Positions 18,685 through 27,030 of a stretch of DNA of 64,000 nt are shown in pieces. The notes under the pieces are model-generated. The model ran no database searches. It was not told the DNA's origin and worked only from the letters and a program-made list of their open reading frames with translations. Location of the stretch: positions 1-64,000 of the forward strand of contig NZ_RDQF01000012.1 of NCBI RefSeq assembly GCF_004114425.1, written 5' to 3'. This DNA comes from Bradyrhizobium vignae (lineage in GTDB: Bacteria; Pseudomonadota; Alphaproteobacteria; Rhizobiales; Xanthobacteraceae). Position numbers and translations under genes: made by a program. Positions within the stretch are counted from its first letter, which is position 1; every line of letters begins with the position of its first letter.

Positions 18685-19038
18685 GACAGGCCCCTGAAAA
18701 ACATCAAAAATTGATGACCTCCGGGACCCAATGCATCTGACGGGCGGTCGTATCCCTCCCCGGACCAGGACCAAATTTCCGTCAGCCCCGTGCCCCATTC
18801 GTGCTAAAGTTGTATCGATTTTGCCTTAACCGTTTCTTACTTCCTCACACTCCTCGCCAAACGGCAAGCAACTTTTGCGTGAATGTGCGTGATCGACCTG
18901 TTTTGCCGAGGCTGACTTTTCCCACTGGTGCGAACTTCTTCAATTCGCACCAGTACAAGTGCCGCATTGGCTGATTGGTCTGCTTCGCAACCATAAGCGA
19001 ACATCGAGCGAATGCAGGCACCGCGAAGCCGGGCCCAA
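18685..19038. other. Intergenic region upstream of a receptor gene
   Basis: About 350 bases with no supported gene. It holds the promoter of the receptor ending at 18684 and a perfect inverted repeat (18924-18954, listed separately). Bases 18810-18900 are AT-richer than the flanks. Confidence 0.5.
18924..18954. repeat. Perfect 11-bp inverted repeat
   Basis: ACTGGTGCGAA and TTCGCACCAGT are exact complements around a nine-base spacer. No T-run follows on either strand, so it is a poor intrinsic terminator. It may be an operator or a processed 3' hairpin of the acyl-CoA dehydrogenase transcript. Confidence 0.6.
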
Positions 19039-20268
19039 CTACCCCATCACCCCGCCCCGCCTGATCAGCTCCTTCCCGACCGCCGCCAAATGCACCTGGT
19101 CCGGGCCGTCGCCGATGCGGATGAAGCGGGCGTAGACATAGGCGCGGGCGAGGAACGTGTCCTGCGAGACGCCGGCGGCGCCGTGGATCTGGATGGCGCG
19201 GTCGATGACGCGGGCGGCCATGCTGGGCACCACGATCTTCGCGGCAGCGATGAGGTCGCGGGCGGCCTTGTTGCCTTCGCGGTCCATCTTGTCGGCGGCT
19301 TGCAGCGTCAACAGCCGCGCCTGCGCGATCTCGCAGAAGGAGTTTGCGATGTCCTCGCGCACAGAGCCCTGCTCGGCCAGCGGCTTGCCGAAGGCGACGC
19401 GCGCAACCGATCGCTGGCACATCAATTCCAGCGCGCGCTGAGCGCAGCCGATCAACCGCATGCAATGGTGGATGCGGCCGGGGCCGAGCCGGCCCTGCGC
19501 GATCTCGAAGCCGCGGCCCTCGCCGAGCAGGATGTTCTCTGCGGGCACGCGGACGTTGTCGTAGACGATCTCGGGGTGGCCGACCGGGGCGTCGTCATAG
19601 CCGTAGGTGAGCATGTCGCGGACGATGCGCACACCGGGCGTGTTCTTGGGCACCAGAATCATGGATTGCTGGCGATGGCGATCGGGATGGTCGGGCGCGG
19701 TCTTGCCCATCACGATCAGGATCTCGCAATCCTCGTTCATCGCGCCTGATGTGAACCACTTGCGACCGTTGATGACGTAGTCGCCGCCGTCGCGCCGGAT
19801 CTCACACTGGATGTTGGTGGCATCGCTGGAGGCAACCCGCGGCTCGGTCATCGAGAAGCCGGAGCGGATGCGCCCCTCCAGCAGCGGCGTCAGCCAGCGC
19901 TCTTGTTGCGCCTTGGTGCCGTAATTCGCCAGCACCTCCATGTTGCCGACGTCGGGGGCCGAGCAGTTGAAAACTTCGGCTGCCCAGAGGATGCGGCCCA
20001 TGATCTCCTTCACCGGCGCATATTCAAGGTTGGAGAGGCCAGTGTTGTTGAGGTCCTGGCCGTGCTTGCCTGACAGGAACAGGTTCCAGAGCCCCTGCTC
20101 GCGCGCCAGCCGCTTCAAATCCTGCAGCACAGGCGGCGTCCTGTAGCGCGCGGCCTCCGGCTTGACCTGCTCGTAATAGAGATCCTCGACCGGCTCGACA
20201 TGCGCCCGCATGAACTGGCGGACGCGCTCCTGCAGCTCCAGCGAACGGGCGGAATGTTGAAAGTGCAT
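19039..20268 (-). CDS. Acyl-CoA dehydrogenase family protein
   Basis: A flavoprotein that introduces a double bond into an acyl-CoA. The 409 residues include the FAD/substrate loop ([17 protein letters not shown] near 143-159), the WFTSGA segment, and the C-terminal [18 protein letters not shown] region. It belongs to the ACAD10/11-like long-chain branch judging by the N-terminal helical part ([15 protein letters not shown]). The start at 20268 follows an AGGAGA site. It is single, with dispersed repeats upstream. The substrate is unknown. Confidence 0.9.
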   Translation of the reverse strand: MHFQHSARSLELQERVRQFMRAHVEPVEDLYYEQVKPEAARYRTPPVLQDLKRLAREQGLWNLFLSGKHGQDLNNTGLSNLEYAPVKEIMGRILWAAEVFNCSAPDVGNMEVLANYGTKAQQERWLTPLLEGRIRSGFSMTEPRVASSDATNIQCEIRRDGGDYVINGRKWFTSGAMNEDCEILIVMGKTAPDHPDRHRQQSMILVPKNTPGVRIVRDMLTYGYDDAPVGHPEIVYDNVRVPAENILLGEGRGFEIAQGRLGPGRIHHCMRLIGCAQRALELMCQRSVARVAFGKPLAEQGSVREDIANSFCEIAQARLLTLQAADKMDREGNKAARDLIAAAKIVVPSMAARVIDRAIQIHGAAGVSQDTFLARAYVYARFIRIGDGPDQVHLAAVGKELIRRGGVMG

Positions 20269-20297
20269 TGGGGTCTCCTGTTCGCAGCGTTTGACGT

Positions 20298-20384
20298 CGT
20301 CATGCCCGGGCCTGTCCCGGGCATCCACGTTCTTCGTGCCGTGTCGCAAGGCGTGGATGGCCGGGACAGGCCCCGGCCATGACG
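20298..20384. repeat. Palindromic intergenic repeat (family A)
   Basis: Two near-complementary arms of about 32 bases (CGTCATGCCCGGGCCTGTCC... and its inverse) flank a short spacer. The same design occurs at 50318-50404 and, more diverged, at 48039-48112. Such REP-like hairpins are common in Bradyrhizobium genomes. Confidence 0.8.
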
Positions 20385-20429
20385 TTGGGGAGGCATCGGT
20401 GTCTCCGAAGCGGCCGCCGGCCTCGCCCC

Positions 20430-21641
20430 TCACGTGCCGCGCAACAGCTCGCTCGCCACCACCCAGTCGTTGCCGTCGAACTGCAGCATATAGCCGTCCT
20501 TGATCGGGCGGAAATCCTGCGGCGTGGTATTGAGGGTGATGCCGGGCATCAATAGCGACAGCGGCACGTTCTTCAAATTGGCGGCCTGCGCCATGATGTT
20601 CTCGCGCGTCAGATTGTCCTTGCACTGCTTCAGCAGCACCACCAGCGCCTCGGCGACGGTGTAGCCGTAGAGGCCCGCGACGTTGTTGACGTCGGCATTC
20701 GGCAGGCGCTTCTTCATAAACTCGATATAGGCGGTCATCGCCGGATCGTCCTTCGACTGCTCGACGAAGGGCTTGAGCGAGCCGAGCGACAGCACGCCTT
20801 TGCCGGCCTCGAGCCCGGCCGGCACCATCACGGTAGCCTTGTTGGCACAGCCGGAGGCGAGGAAGCGCGTCGGTTGCCAGCCGACTTCATGTGCCTTGCG
20901 GATGGCTTGCGCGCAGGCGCGTGGCGTCACCGAGTAGATCATGAAGACGTCGGCCTTGGTGCTGGCGAGCGTCAGCACCTGGGAATCGACGGTGGGATCG
21001 GCGACCTCGAAGCTCGAGGCCATCGCGATCGCCTTGTCTGCATCGGCGCCGAGCGCCTCCCTGACGCCGCGAAGATATTCCTTGCCTGCATCGTCGTTCT
21101 GATAGAGCACCGCAAAGCGCGCATTCGGGTTCTTGGCGCGGGCATAGGCGACGTCGATCGCGGCCTCGCTGGTGTAGTTCGGCGCCCAGGGCAGCGCCAT
21201 CGACCACGGCATGTTGGCGGGATCGTTCCACTTCGAGGCCGAGCTGATCAGGAAGATCTGCGGCACCTTGTTGCTGTTGAGATATTTCGCGATCGCCGAA
21301 CTCGGCGCAGTGCCCATGGTCGCGAAGATGAAGGCGACGCCGTCGCCCTCGACCAACCGACGCGCGGCTTCCATGGTCTTCGGCGGCGAGAAGGCGTCGT
21401 CCAGCGAGATCAGATTGAGCTTGCGGCCATTGACGCCGCCCTTCTCGTTGACCTCGTCGAAATAGGCAGCGATCACCCGGCCGGTGATGCCGAGCGGCGA
21501 GGCCGGGCCGCTATAGGGCATGGTGTTGCCGATCTTGATCTCGGTGTCGCTGACGCCGGGACCATAGGATTTTTGCGCAGGTGCAGGCGTGGACAGGCAG
21601 GCGGCAGCCAAAGCTGCGGCCAGGGCCAAAGCGGCTCTCAT
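20430..21641 (-). CDS. ABC-transporter substrate-binding protein, branched-chain amino-acid type
   Basis: A periplasmic type I binding protein (403 residues) with a signal peptide ([18 protein letters not shown], cleavage near APAQ) and the family start [20 protein letters not shown]. The body shows [23 protein letters not shown] and the two-lobe pattern of LivK-like proteins. No permease or ATPase genes are adjacent, so it must share a transporter encoded elsewhere. In rhizobia such proteins often serve aromatic or short-chain acid uptake as well as amino acids; the ligand cannot be read from sequence. Confidence 0.9.
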   Translation of the reverse strand: MRAALALAAALAAACLSTPAPAQKSYGPGVSDTEIKIGNTMPYSGPASPLGITGRVIAAYFDEVNEKGGVNGRKLNLISLDDAFSPPKTMEAARRLVEGDGVAFIFATMGTAPSSAIAKYLNSNKVPQIFLISSASKWNDPANMPWSMALPWAPNYTSEAAIDVAYARAKNPNARFAVLYQNDDAGKEYLRGVREALGADADKAIAMASSFEVADPTVDSQVLTLASTKADVFMIYSVTPRACAQAIRKAHEVGWQPTRFLASGCANKATVMVPAGLEAGKGVLSLGSLKPFVEQSKDDPAMTAYIEFMKKRLPNADVNNVAGLYGYTVAEALVVLLKQCKDNLTRENIMAQAANLKNVPLSLLMPGITLNTTPQDFRPIKDGYMLQFDGNDWVVASELLRGT

Positions 21642-21779
21642 GGTGTCTCCCCGATGATGATCGCCGCGCGGCGAGGCGCACGCGCGGCGCGCTGCTTTTG
21701 TCAGCGCGCCAGATCAGCGGAGTTCAACAAGATGGTCTTGCGTCGAGTTGCTGATACGTTCGCTCATGAGTCCAGGGTT

Positions 21780-21804
21780 CACCTCTCCCCATCGGGGAGA
21801 GGTG
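21780..21804. repeat. Perfect hairpin repeat
   Basis: CACCTCTCCCC and GGGGAGAGGTG form an 11-base-pair stem with a three-base loop. It lies just past the hdeD stop and upstream of the binding-protein gene; it resembles a dispersed rhizobial hairpin and may stabilise or end transcripts. Confidence 0.6.
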
Positions 21805-21830
21805 GTCCGAGGTCTTCGCGCCCAGTTCGC

Positions 21831-22406
21831 CTAGCCGCGCCGCTTCAGGCTGAAGCCGAGGCTGATCCAGCCAGCACCGGCCATGATCAGATCGATGCCG
21901 AGGAACAGGCCGAGGATATAGACGCTGTTCACCGGCCAGCGCGCCAGAATGACCAGCCCGAGCAGCAGCGTGATCACGGCCGACAGCGCGACCCAGACCC
22001 ACGGGCTCTCGCGCTTCATGCTGAAGGCGAGAAACAGCCTGACCGCGCCCGAGGCGATCAGCGAGGCGCCGAGAAATAGAGTCAGCAGGACGGCCGCGAA
22101 CAGCGGATTCTCGAAGGTCAGTAAGCCCGCGATCACGTAGAGCACGCCGAGGAGAGCCCAGATCAGGGCCTTGCCCCAGCTCTTCATCTGAAACGCGCCG
22201 ATGATCTCGGTAGCGCCTGCGACGATCATCATCGCGCCGACCACGATCACGCTCGCCACCGTCGCCATCACCATGCTGCCAAGCGCGACGAATCCGGCAA
22301 TGAGATAGATCACGCCGAGCGCGACGATCCAGCCCCATTTCGCATGCAGCGTCGCGATGCCCGAGCCAAGGCTTGGATTACGAGACGTGTCGGAAGCACT
22401 GGTCAT
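21831..22406 (-). CDS. hdeD: HdeD family membrane protein
   Basis: A 191-residue inner-membrane protein with six predicted helices in pairs (for example WIVALGVIYLIAGFVAL, IWALLGVLYVIAGLLTF, VYILGLFLGIDLIMAGAG), the pattern of HdeD/DUF308, linked to acid or general stress resistance in Escherichia coli. I start it at 22406 (MTSASDTS), as the frame further upstream is cysteine-rich and overlaps the promoter. A FNR/FixK-like box is centred about 72 bases before the likely transcription start, suggesting control by low oxygen. Confidence 0.85.
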   Translation of the reverse strand: MTSASDTSRNPSLGSGIATLHAKWGWIVALGVIYLIAGFVALGSMVMATVASVIVVGAMMIVAGATEIIGAFQMKSWGKALIWALLGVLYVIAGLLTFENPLFAAVLLTLFLGASLIASGAVRLFLAFSMKRESPWVWVALSAVITLLLGLVILARWPVNSVYILGLFLGIDLIMAGAGWISLGFSLKRRG

Positions 22407-22437
22407 GGCGGTCACTCCTAGCCCGCGGGTACACGCC

Positions 22438-22510
22438 AGAATAGCACGCACCGTACCGGGGCGACAGCCAGCAGAGCAGCTGCACCGGCAGCAGCATTGA
22501 CACAAATCAA
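22438..22510 (-). promoter_or_regulatory. Predicted promoter of hdeD with FNR/FixK-type box
   Basis: The box TTGACACAAATCAA (22497-22510, plus strand) matches TTGA-N6-TCAA exactly. On the minus strand a TATTCT -10-like hexamer lies at 22438-22443. The same arrangement, with about 20 identical bases next to the box, precedes folE at 24836-24905. FixK2/FNR proteins use such boxes; activation from about -70 would be class I. The promoter itself is inferred. Confidence 0.6.
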
Positions 22511-22526
22511 GATCGAATGCGGTGCG

Positions 22527-24050
22527 TCAGGCGCGCGACCGTTCCATTTCGAGCTCGGCCTTGAGATTGTCGAGATCGCGGTAAATTGAAGCGACCGCCA
22601 GCACCCGGCCGGCCTTGCGGTACTTCAGCAGACAGTCTTTGCCGGAAATGCTGCCGTCGATCGCGATGTCGTCGAAGCTCTCGGCGTGGCCGACATAATT
22701 GATCGGCACGTCGTAGTGCTGGGACCAGAAGAAGGGCACCGCGTCGAAGCGCTCGCGCTTGCCGAGCATGTTGCGCGCCGCGGTCTGACCCTGCCGTTCC
22801 GCCACCACCCAATGCTCGACACGAATGGTTTGCCGGGAATGCGGATCGGGCCAGCGTGCGATGTCGCCGGCCGCGAAGATGCCGGCGACGCTGGTTTCCA
22901 GATATTCGCTCACGCTCACGCCGCGATCGGCGGCGAGGCCCGCCTGTTCGGCCAGCGCGAGGCGCGGCTTGACGCCAATGCCGACCACGACGAGGTCAAC
23001 CTCAACGACAGCCCCGCTCTTCAGCCTCGCGCGCTTGCCGTCGAGCTTTTCGACCGTATCCTTCAAGTGGAAAACAACGCCATTCTCTTCATGCAGCGAC
23101 CGGACGAAGTCGCCCATCTCGGCGCCGAGCAGCTTCTGCATCGGCCGTTCTTCCGGCGCGACCACATGGACTTCCAGCTTGCGCGCGCGCAAGGAAGCCG
23201 CGACCTCGAGGCCGATGAAGCTGGCGCCGATCACGAGCGCGCGTTTCGCGCTGCCTGCCGCCGTGATGATTGCGCGGCTGTCGGCAACGGATCGCAAGGT
23301 GTGGACATGGGGCTGGTCGGCGCCAGGAATCTGGAGCTTCACCGGCTCGGCCCCGGTCGCAAGCAGCAGACGGTCGAATGGCAGCCTGTCGCCATTGCCC
23401 AGCGTGACGCTGCGAGATTTTGGATCGACCGCAGAGACATTCGTGTTGAGCCTGAGATCGATGCCGGTGTCCCGATAGTAATCCTCGGACCGTAACGGCA
23501 GCCAGTCCTCCGGCGCGCTGCCGGCGAGATAATCCTTGGAGAGGTTCGGCCGATCGACCGGCATCGCGCCGTCATTGCTGAGCATGGTGATGGCACCGGC
23601 GAAGCCTTCGCGCCGGAGCGTCGCCGCTGCCGCGAAGCCGGCCGCACCGCCGCCGACGATGACGAATTTTTCCGGCGTCGGCGCGCTGCGATGAGCCGTT
23701 GACGGCCTGGGTGCCTCGCGCTTGCGCTGAACGACGATCCTGTCGCCGTCGCGCGCGACGTCCCATAGCGCAAGCCGATTCAGCGCCGGCGGGCGGGTGG
23801 CCTCGCCCGAGCGCAAGGAGAAGCAGGCATGATGCCAGGGACAGCGGATGGTCTCGCCGACCACGAGCCCCTCCGCGAGCGGGCCGTGGTAATGGCTGCA
23901 AGCCGGCTCGATCGCAAAAATCTCGCTGCCGGCCTGAACGAGCAGGACATCCTCCTCGCCGACATGACCAAGCAATTTACCGTCCTTGAACTCCGTCAGC
24001 GACACGCCCCTGGTCAGGTCGGGCCCACGCGGCTTGTTGTCCTCGGTCAT
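22527..24050 (-). CDS. Rieske-containing AIF-type FAD/NAD(P) oxidoreductase
   Basis: 507 residues with two parts. The N-terminal Rieske [2Fe-2S] domain (about 1-105) has C51-x-H53 and C70-x2-H73 (CSHYHG, CPWHHAC). The rest is a pyridine-nucleotide disulfide oxidoreductase fold: FAD motif VIVGGGAAGFAAA at about 128-140, an NAD(P) motif ALVIGASFIGLEVA near 270, and the late FAD motif AGIFAAGDIARWPDP. The layout is that of AIFM3-like proteins and bacterial ferredoxin reductases. It follows folE by 27 bases and is probably cotranscribed with it. Its electron partner is unknown. Confidence 0.9.
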   Translation of the reverse strand: MTEDNKPRGPDLTRGVSLTEFKDGKLLGHVGEEDVLLVQAGSEIFAIEPACSHYHGPLAEGLVVGETIRCPWHHACFSLRSGEATRPPALNRLALWDVARDGDRIVVQRKREAPRPSTAHRSAPTPEKFVIVGGGAAGFAAAATLRREGFAGAITMLSNDGAMPVDRPNLSKDYLAGSAPEDWLPLRSEDYYRDTGIDLRLNTNVSAVDPKSRSVTLGNGDRLPFDRLLLATGAEPVKLQIPGADQPHVHTLRSVADSRAIITAAGSAKRALVIGASFIGLEVAASLRARKLEVHVVAPEERPMQKLLGAEMGDFVRSLHEENGVVFHLKDTVEKLDGKRARLKSGAVVEVDLVVVGIGVKPRLALAEQAGLAADRGVSVSEYLETSVAGIFAAGDIARWPDPHSRQTIRVEHWVVAERQGQTAARNMLGKRERFDAVPFFWSQHYDVPINYVGHAESFDDIAIDGSISGKDCLLKYRKAGRVLAVASIYRDLDNLKAELEMERSRA

Positions 24051-24077
24051 GGCGTCGTCTCCTCGCGCTGTCGCGGA

Positions 24078-24704
24078 TCAATCGTCCGAGTTGGCCAGGC
24101 CCAGCAGTTCCTGGCGGGTCAGCGCATTATCGCGAAACACCCCTAACATGCGGCTGGTGACGAGATCGGTCCCGGGCTTGTGCGCACCGCGCGTCGTCAT
24201 GCAATGATGCGTCGCCTTGATGATGACGCCGACCCCTTGAGGCTTCAGCACGTCGTTGATCGTGTTGGCGATCTGCGCAGTCATCTTCTCCTGGATCTGG
24301 AGCCGTTTGGCATAGATATCGACCACGCGCGCAAGCTTGCTGATGCCGACCACGCGCCCTTGCGGGATATAGGCGACCCAGGCACGGCCGACGATCGGCG
24401 CGATATGGTGCTCGCAATGGCTTTCGAAGCGAACGCCGCGCAGGACAATCATTTCGTCATAGCCTTCGATCTCCTCGAAGGTCTTTTGCAGGATTTCGGT
24501 CGGATCCTGCGCATAACCGGTAAAATATTCCTCGAAGGCGCGCGCAACCCGATCCGGCGTGTCGCGCAGGCCGTCGCGCTCGGGATCGTCGCCGGCCCAG
24601 CGGATCATGGTCCGGACCGCCTGCTCGACCTCATACCTCTCAGGCCGATCGCTCGGCGCCTGCGCGACCGCGACACGCTCAAGCTTGCGCGCTTGTGACT
24701 TCAT
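24078..24704 (-). CDS. folE: GTP cyclohydrolase I
   Basis: Converts GTP to dihydroneopterin triphosphate, first step of folate and pterin synthesis. The 208-residue protein has the zinc ligands in SHCEHH (C97, H100) and HHCMTTRG (C168), with [12 protein letters not shown] and the usual C-terminal [10 protein letters not shown]. The start at 24704 is set by a GAGGAGG site; a longer frame to 24812 lacks support. It is the first gene of a pair with the Rieske/AIF-type gene. A promoter with a degenerate FixK-like box lies upstream. Confidence 0.96.
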   Translation of the reverse strand: MKSQARKLERVAVAQAPSDRPERYEVEQAVRTMIRWAGDDPERDGLRDTPDRVARAFEEYFTGYAQDPTEILQKTFEEIEGYDEMIVLRGVRFESHCEHHIAPIVGRAWVAYIPQGRVVGISKLARVVDIYAKRLQIQEKMTAQIANTINDVLKPQGVGVIIKATHHCMTTRGAHKPGTDLVTSRMLGVFRDNALTRQELLGLANSDD

Positions 24705-24835
24705 CAACAGCCTCCTCTTCCGACGGGCCGCATCCAGCAGCGGTCCTTCAGCTTGGACGGCTCCGATCGGAAAAGGTTCCCGAGATGAGGAAAAATCGGA
24801 GACCGCGGGCATGCGAAGCCCGGGGGCACGGCGTC

Positions 24836-24905
24836 ATGATAGCACGGCCATTTCGGGGCGACAGCCAGAGCAGCCGCCGCCCGCACCAACGTCGACGCAA
24901 ATCAA
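24836..24905 (-). promoter_or_regulatory. Predicted promoter of folE with degenerate FNR/FixK-type box
   Basis: TCGACGCAAATCAA at 24892-24905 has one change from TTGA-N6-TCAA. A TATCAT -10-like hexamer lies at 24836-24841 (minus strand). The box flank (caaatcaagatcgaatgcgg) and the block cggggcgacagccag are shared with the hdeD promoter at 22438-22510, with the same order and nearly the same spacing. The two promoters therefore look related by duplication. Confidence 0.5.
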
Positions 24906-24932
24906 GATCGAATGCGGCGGCTCGAGCGCAGT

Positions 24933-25090
24933 TCAGTCGGGAATGCCGAAATAGAATGCTGCGCCCTTGCCGACCTCGGCAGTGGCCCAGATGCGTCCGC
25001 CGTGGCGTTGCACGATGCGCGATGCGATCGAAAGGCCGATCCCGGTGCCCTCGTACTGATCGGCATCGCCGGGCTTGGGCGCCACCGGCG
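24933..25090 (-). pseudogene. Remnant of a histidine kinase ATPase domain
   Basis: The last 40 or so residues read EGTGIGLSIASRIVQRHGG..., the G2 box and end of a HATPase_c domain, and stop normally after GAAFYFGIPD. Everything before (histidine box, N and G1 boxes) is missing: the reading frame runs straight into the 3' end of the HD-domain gene. It is a 3' fragment left by deletion; no partner response regulator is nearby. Confidence 0.7.
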
Positions 25091-25107
25091 GCCGATAAAA
25101 CGCGCCG

Positions 25108-25935
25108 CTATTTCTGCGGACCGGACAGCGAGATGTCGCGTTCGGCGCGGAAGACGTTGCTGTAGAGGTTGGCGATCCATTGCCGGCCAATCTCGGTCTT
25201 GTTGAGATAACTGATCTCGGTCTGGATGTGCGGTGCGACGCTGTTCCAATAGAATTGCGGATAGCGGTTCACGATATCGGCCGGCGAATCGTAGCCGAGC
25301 TGACGATTGATGCCGACCTCCTCGAATTCGTAATAGAGCGCGTTGGCCTTGCGCAGATAGTTGGGATCGCCGAGCTGGCCGATGAAGTCGGCCGCGCGCA
25401 GGATCGAGGCATCCTCGTCATAGTCCTGGCCCTCGCGGGCCGGAAAGCGCGTGCCCTCGATAGCGCGGGCAATGCGGTCCGGGTCGAGTCCGGGAATATG
25501 TCGCAGCCGCCGCGTGACATAAAGCTTTGACCGATCGACGTGATACATCATCAAGCTGGCATCAGATGCGCCGCGCGGCAGGGAGATCTTGGTGTCGGCC
25601 GCATCGATCACGAATCCATCGCAATCGTCCTCCTCGAACAGGCCTCGCACATAGCCGATGTCGTGGGCGAGGCAGGCGATCAGGACGTGGACGTAATCTT
25701 CGGCCGACAGATGCGTATGAAGACTTCGGCCCTTGAGGATCGCCTGGGCAGCCAGCGTCACCAGCATCGTATGCTCGATGTTATGATAGAGCGCATCGCT
25801 GTTGCCGATGCATTCCATCGCGGTGCGGGTGGCGCTCTCGACGATACTTGCAGACGTCTCATCGTACCGGCGACGCATGAACGAGCCCAGCATCTTCTCC
25901 AGGGTTTCCGCCGCCAGTCTCGGTAACGTCATCAT
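25108..25935 (-). CDS. HD-domain phosphohydrolase
   Basis: 275 residues from the ATG at 25935 (MMTLPRLAAETLEKML). A metal-binding HD domain is clear: H51 and H55 (YHNIEH), then H91-D92 (CLAHDIGYVRG), and a later acidic site (ILRAADFIGQLGD). Such proteins hydrolyse nucleotides or cyclic nucleotides, but the substrate is not evident. The frame is open up to 26085. The adjacent kinase remnant hints that it once belonged to a signalling locus. Confidence 0.8.
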   Translation of the reverse strand: MMTLPRLAAETLEKMLGSFMRRRYDETSASIVESATRTAMECIGNSDALYHNIEHTMLVTLAAQAILKGRSLHTHLSAEDYVHVLIACLAHDIGYVRGLFEEDDCDGFVIDAADTKISLPRGASDASLMMYHVDRSKLYVTRRLRHIPGLDPDRIARAIEGTRFPAREGQDYDEDASILRAADFIGQLGDPNYLRKANALYYEFEEVGINRQLGYDSPADIVNRYPQFYWNSVAPHIQTEISYLNKTEIGRQWIANLYSNVFRAERDISLSGPQK

Positions 25936-26151
25936 GGGTGCGGCCCCGATTGTCGGTGGTGTTTCACGCCAATTCCCGACATTTCCTCTCGTCCTCGATG
26001 CAAGAGCCAGCATAGCCCATCTTGGGCCGCTTGGCCAAATCCCGGGGCGGAAATCCGGAAAGATGTTGCAGTTGCGCTCCGCCATAGCTCGGTTGCAACG
26101 ATGGCGCGATACACCCTAGAGGCGCCGGGTGTCCAGACCGCAAGATTGCGG

Positions 26152-27030
26152 TTATTCTACCTGCAGCACGTCGACGGCGACGCCGAGCTTCTGTTTTGGC
26201 GAGCCGACGATGACGCCGTCGACCGGCGAGACGTCGGAAAAGTCGCGCCCGACCGCGAGCACGATATGATCATTGGCGACCAGGAGATCGTTGGTCGGAT
26301 CGAAATCGATCCAGCCGAGCTCCGCCCCGCACCAGAGCGACACCCAGGCGTGGGTGGCGTCGGCACCTTGCAGGCGCGGTTGGCCGGGCGGCGGAGCGGT
26401 ACGCAGGTAGCCGCTGACATAGGCGGCCGGAAGACCGAGCCCGCGCAGCCCTGCGATCATCACATGGGCAAAGTCCTGGCAGACCCCGTGGCGCTTGTCG
26501 AAGACCTCATTGAGCGGCGTCGAGATCACAGTAGCCTTGGGGTCGTAGCGAAACTGGTTGCGAATGCGATGCATGAGATCCACCGCGCCTTTGAGGACAC
26601 CCGCGCCGGGCGGAAAACTTTCCGCCGCATAGGCGCTGACCGGGCGCAGCACCGGCACCAGCGGGCTCGCAAAGACATAGCCGACCGGCGAGGACGGTCC
26701 GAGGCTCGTCGCCTCGAAGGCAACGTCGCGGATGGTCTCCCATGGTGGGCTCGCGGCATCACGCGCCGGCGGCTGTCGCGAGACAGATACACGGGAACGT
26801 GAATCGATCCGCAAGTTGCGATGCGCGGCTTCGATCACCACGCTCTCGGTCAGCGTGCCGAAGAAGTCGCGCCGCACGTTGCGCTCGGCCGGGCGTGGAT
26901 GGATCTCGACATCGTGCGAGATCAAATCCTGGCCGCCGCCGCTTCTGGGCTCCAGTCGCAGCGTGCAGCGGGCGAAGCTGACGGGATTCTCGTACTCGTA
27001 GGTGGTGACGTGACGGATGTCGTAGATCAC
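26152..27030 (-). CDS. Transglutaminase-like cysteine protease/ligase
   Basis: 292 residues: an N-terminal bacterial transglutaminase beta domain (about 1-85, starting IYDIRHVTTYEYENPV) and a core with the papain-like triad C184 (GVCQDFAHV), H227 (THAWV) and D244 (WIDFDPT). The start is a GTG at 27030 that overlaps the stop of the upstream ATP-grasp/alpha-E gene (GTGA, four bases). It is the third gene of the cassette with DUF2126. Predicted to cut or form an isopeptide or amide bond on the product of its neighbour; unproven. Confidence 0.88.
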   Translation of the reverse strand: MIYDIRHVTTYEYENPVSFARCTLRLEPRSGGGQDLISHDVEIHPRPAERNVRRDFFGTLTESVVIEAAHRNLRIDSRSRVSVSRQPPARDAASPPWETIRDVAFEATSLGPSSPVGYVFASPLVPVLRPVSAYAAESFPPGAGVLKGAVDLMHRIRNQFRYDPKATVISTPLNEVFDKRHGVCQDFAHVMIAGLRGLGLPAAYVSGYLRTAPPPGQPRLQGADATHAWVSLWCGAELGWIDFDPTNDLLVANDHIVLAVGRDFSDVSPVDGVIVGSPKQKLGVAVDVLQVE

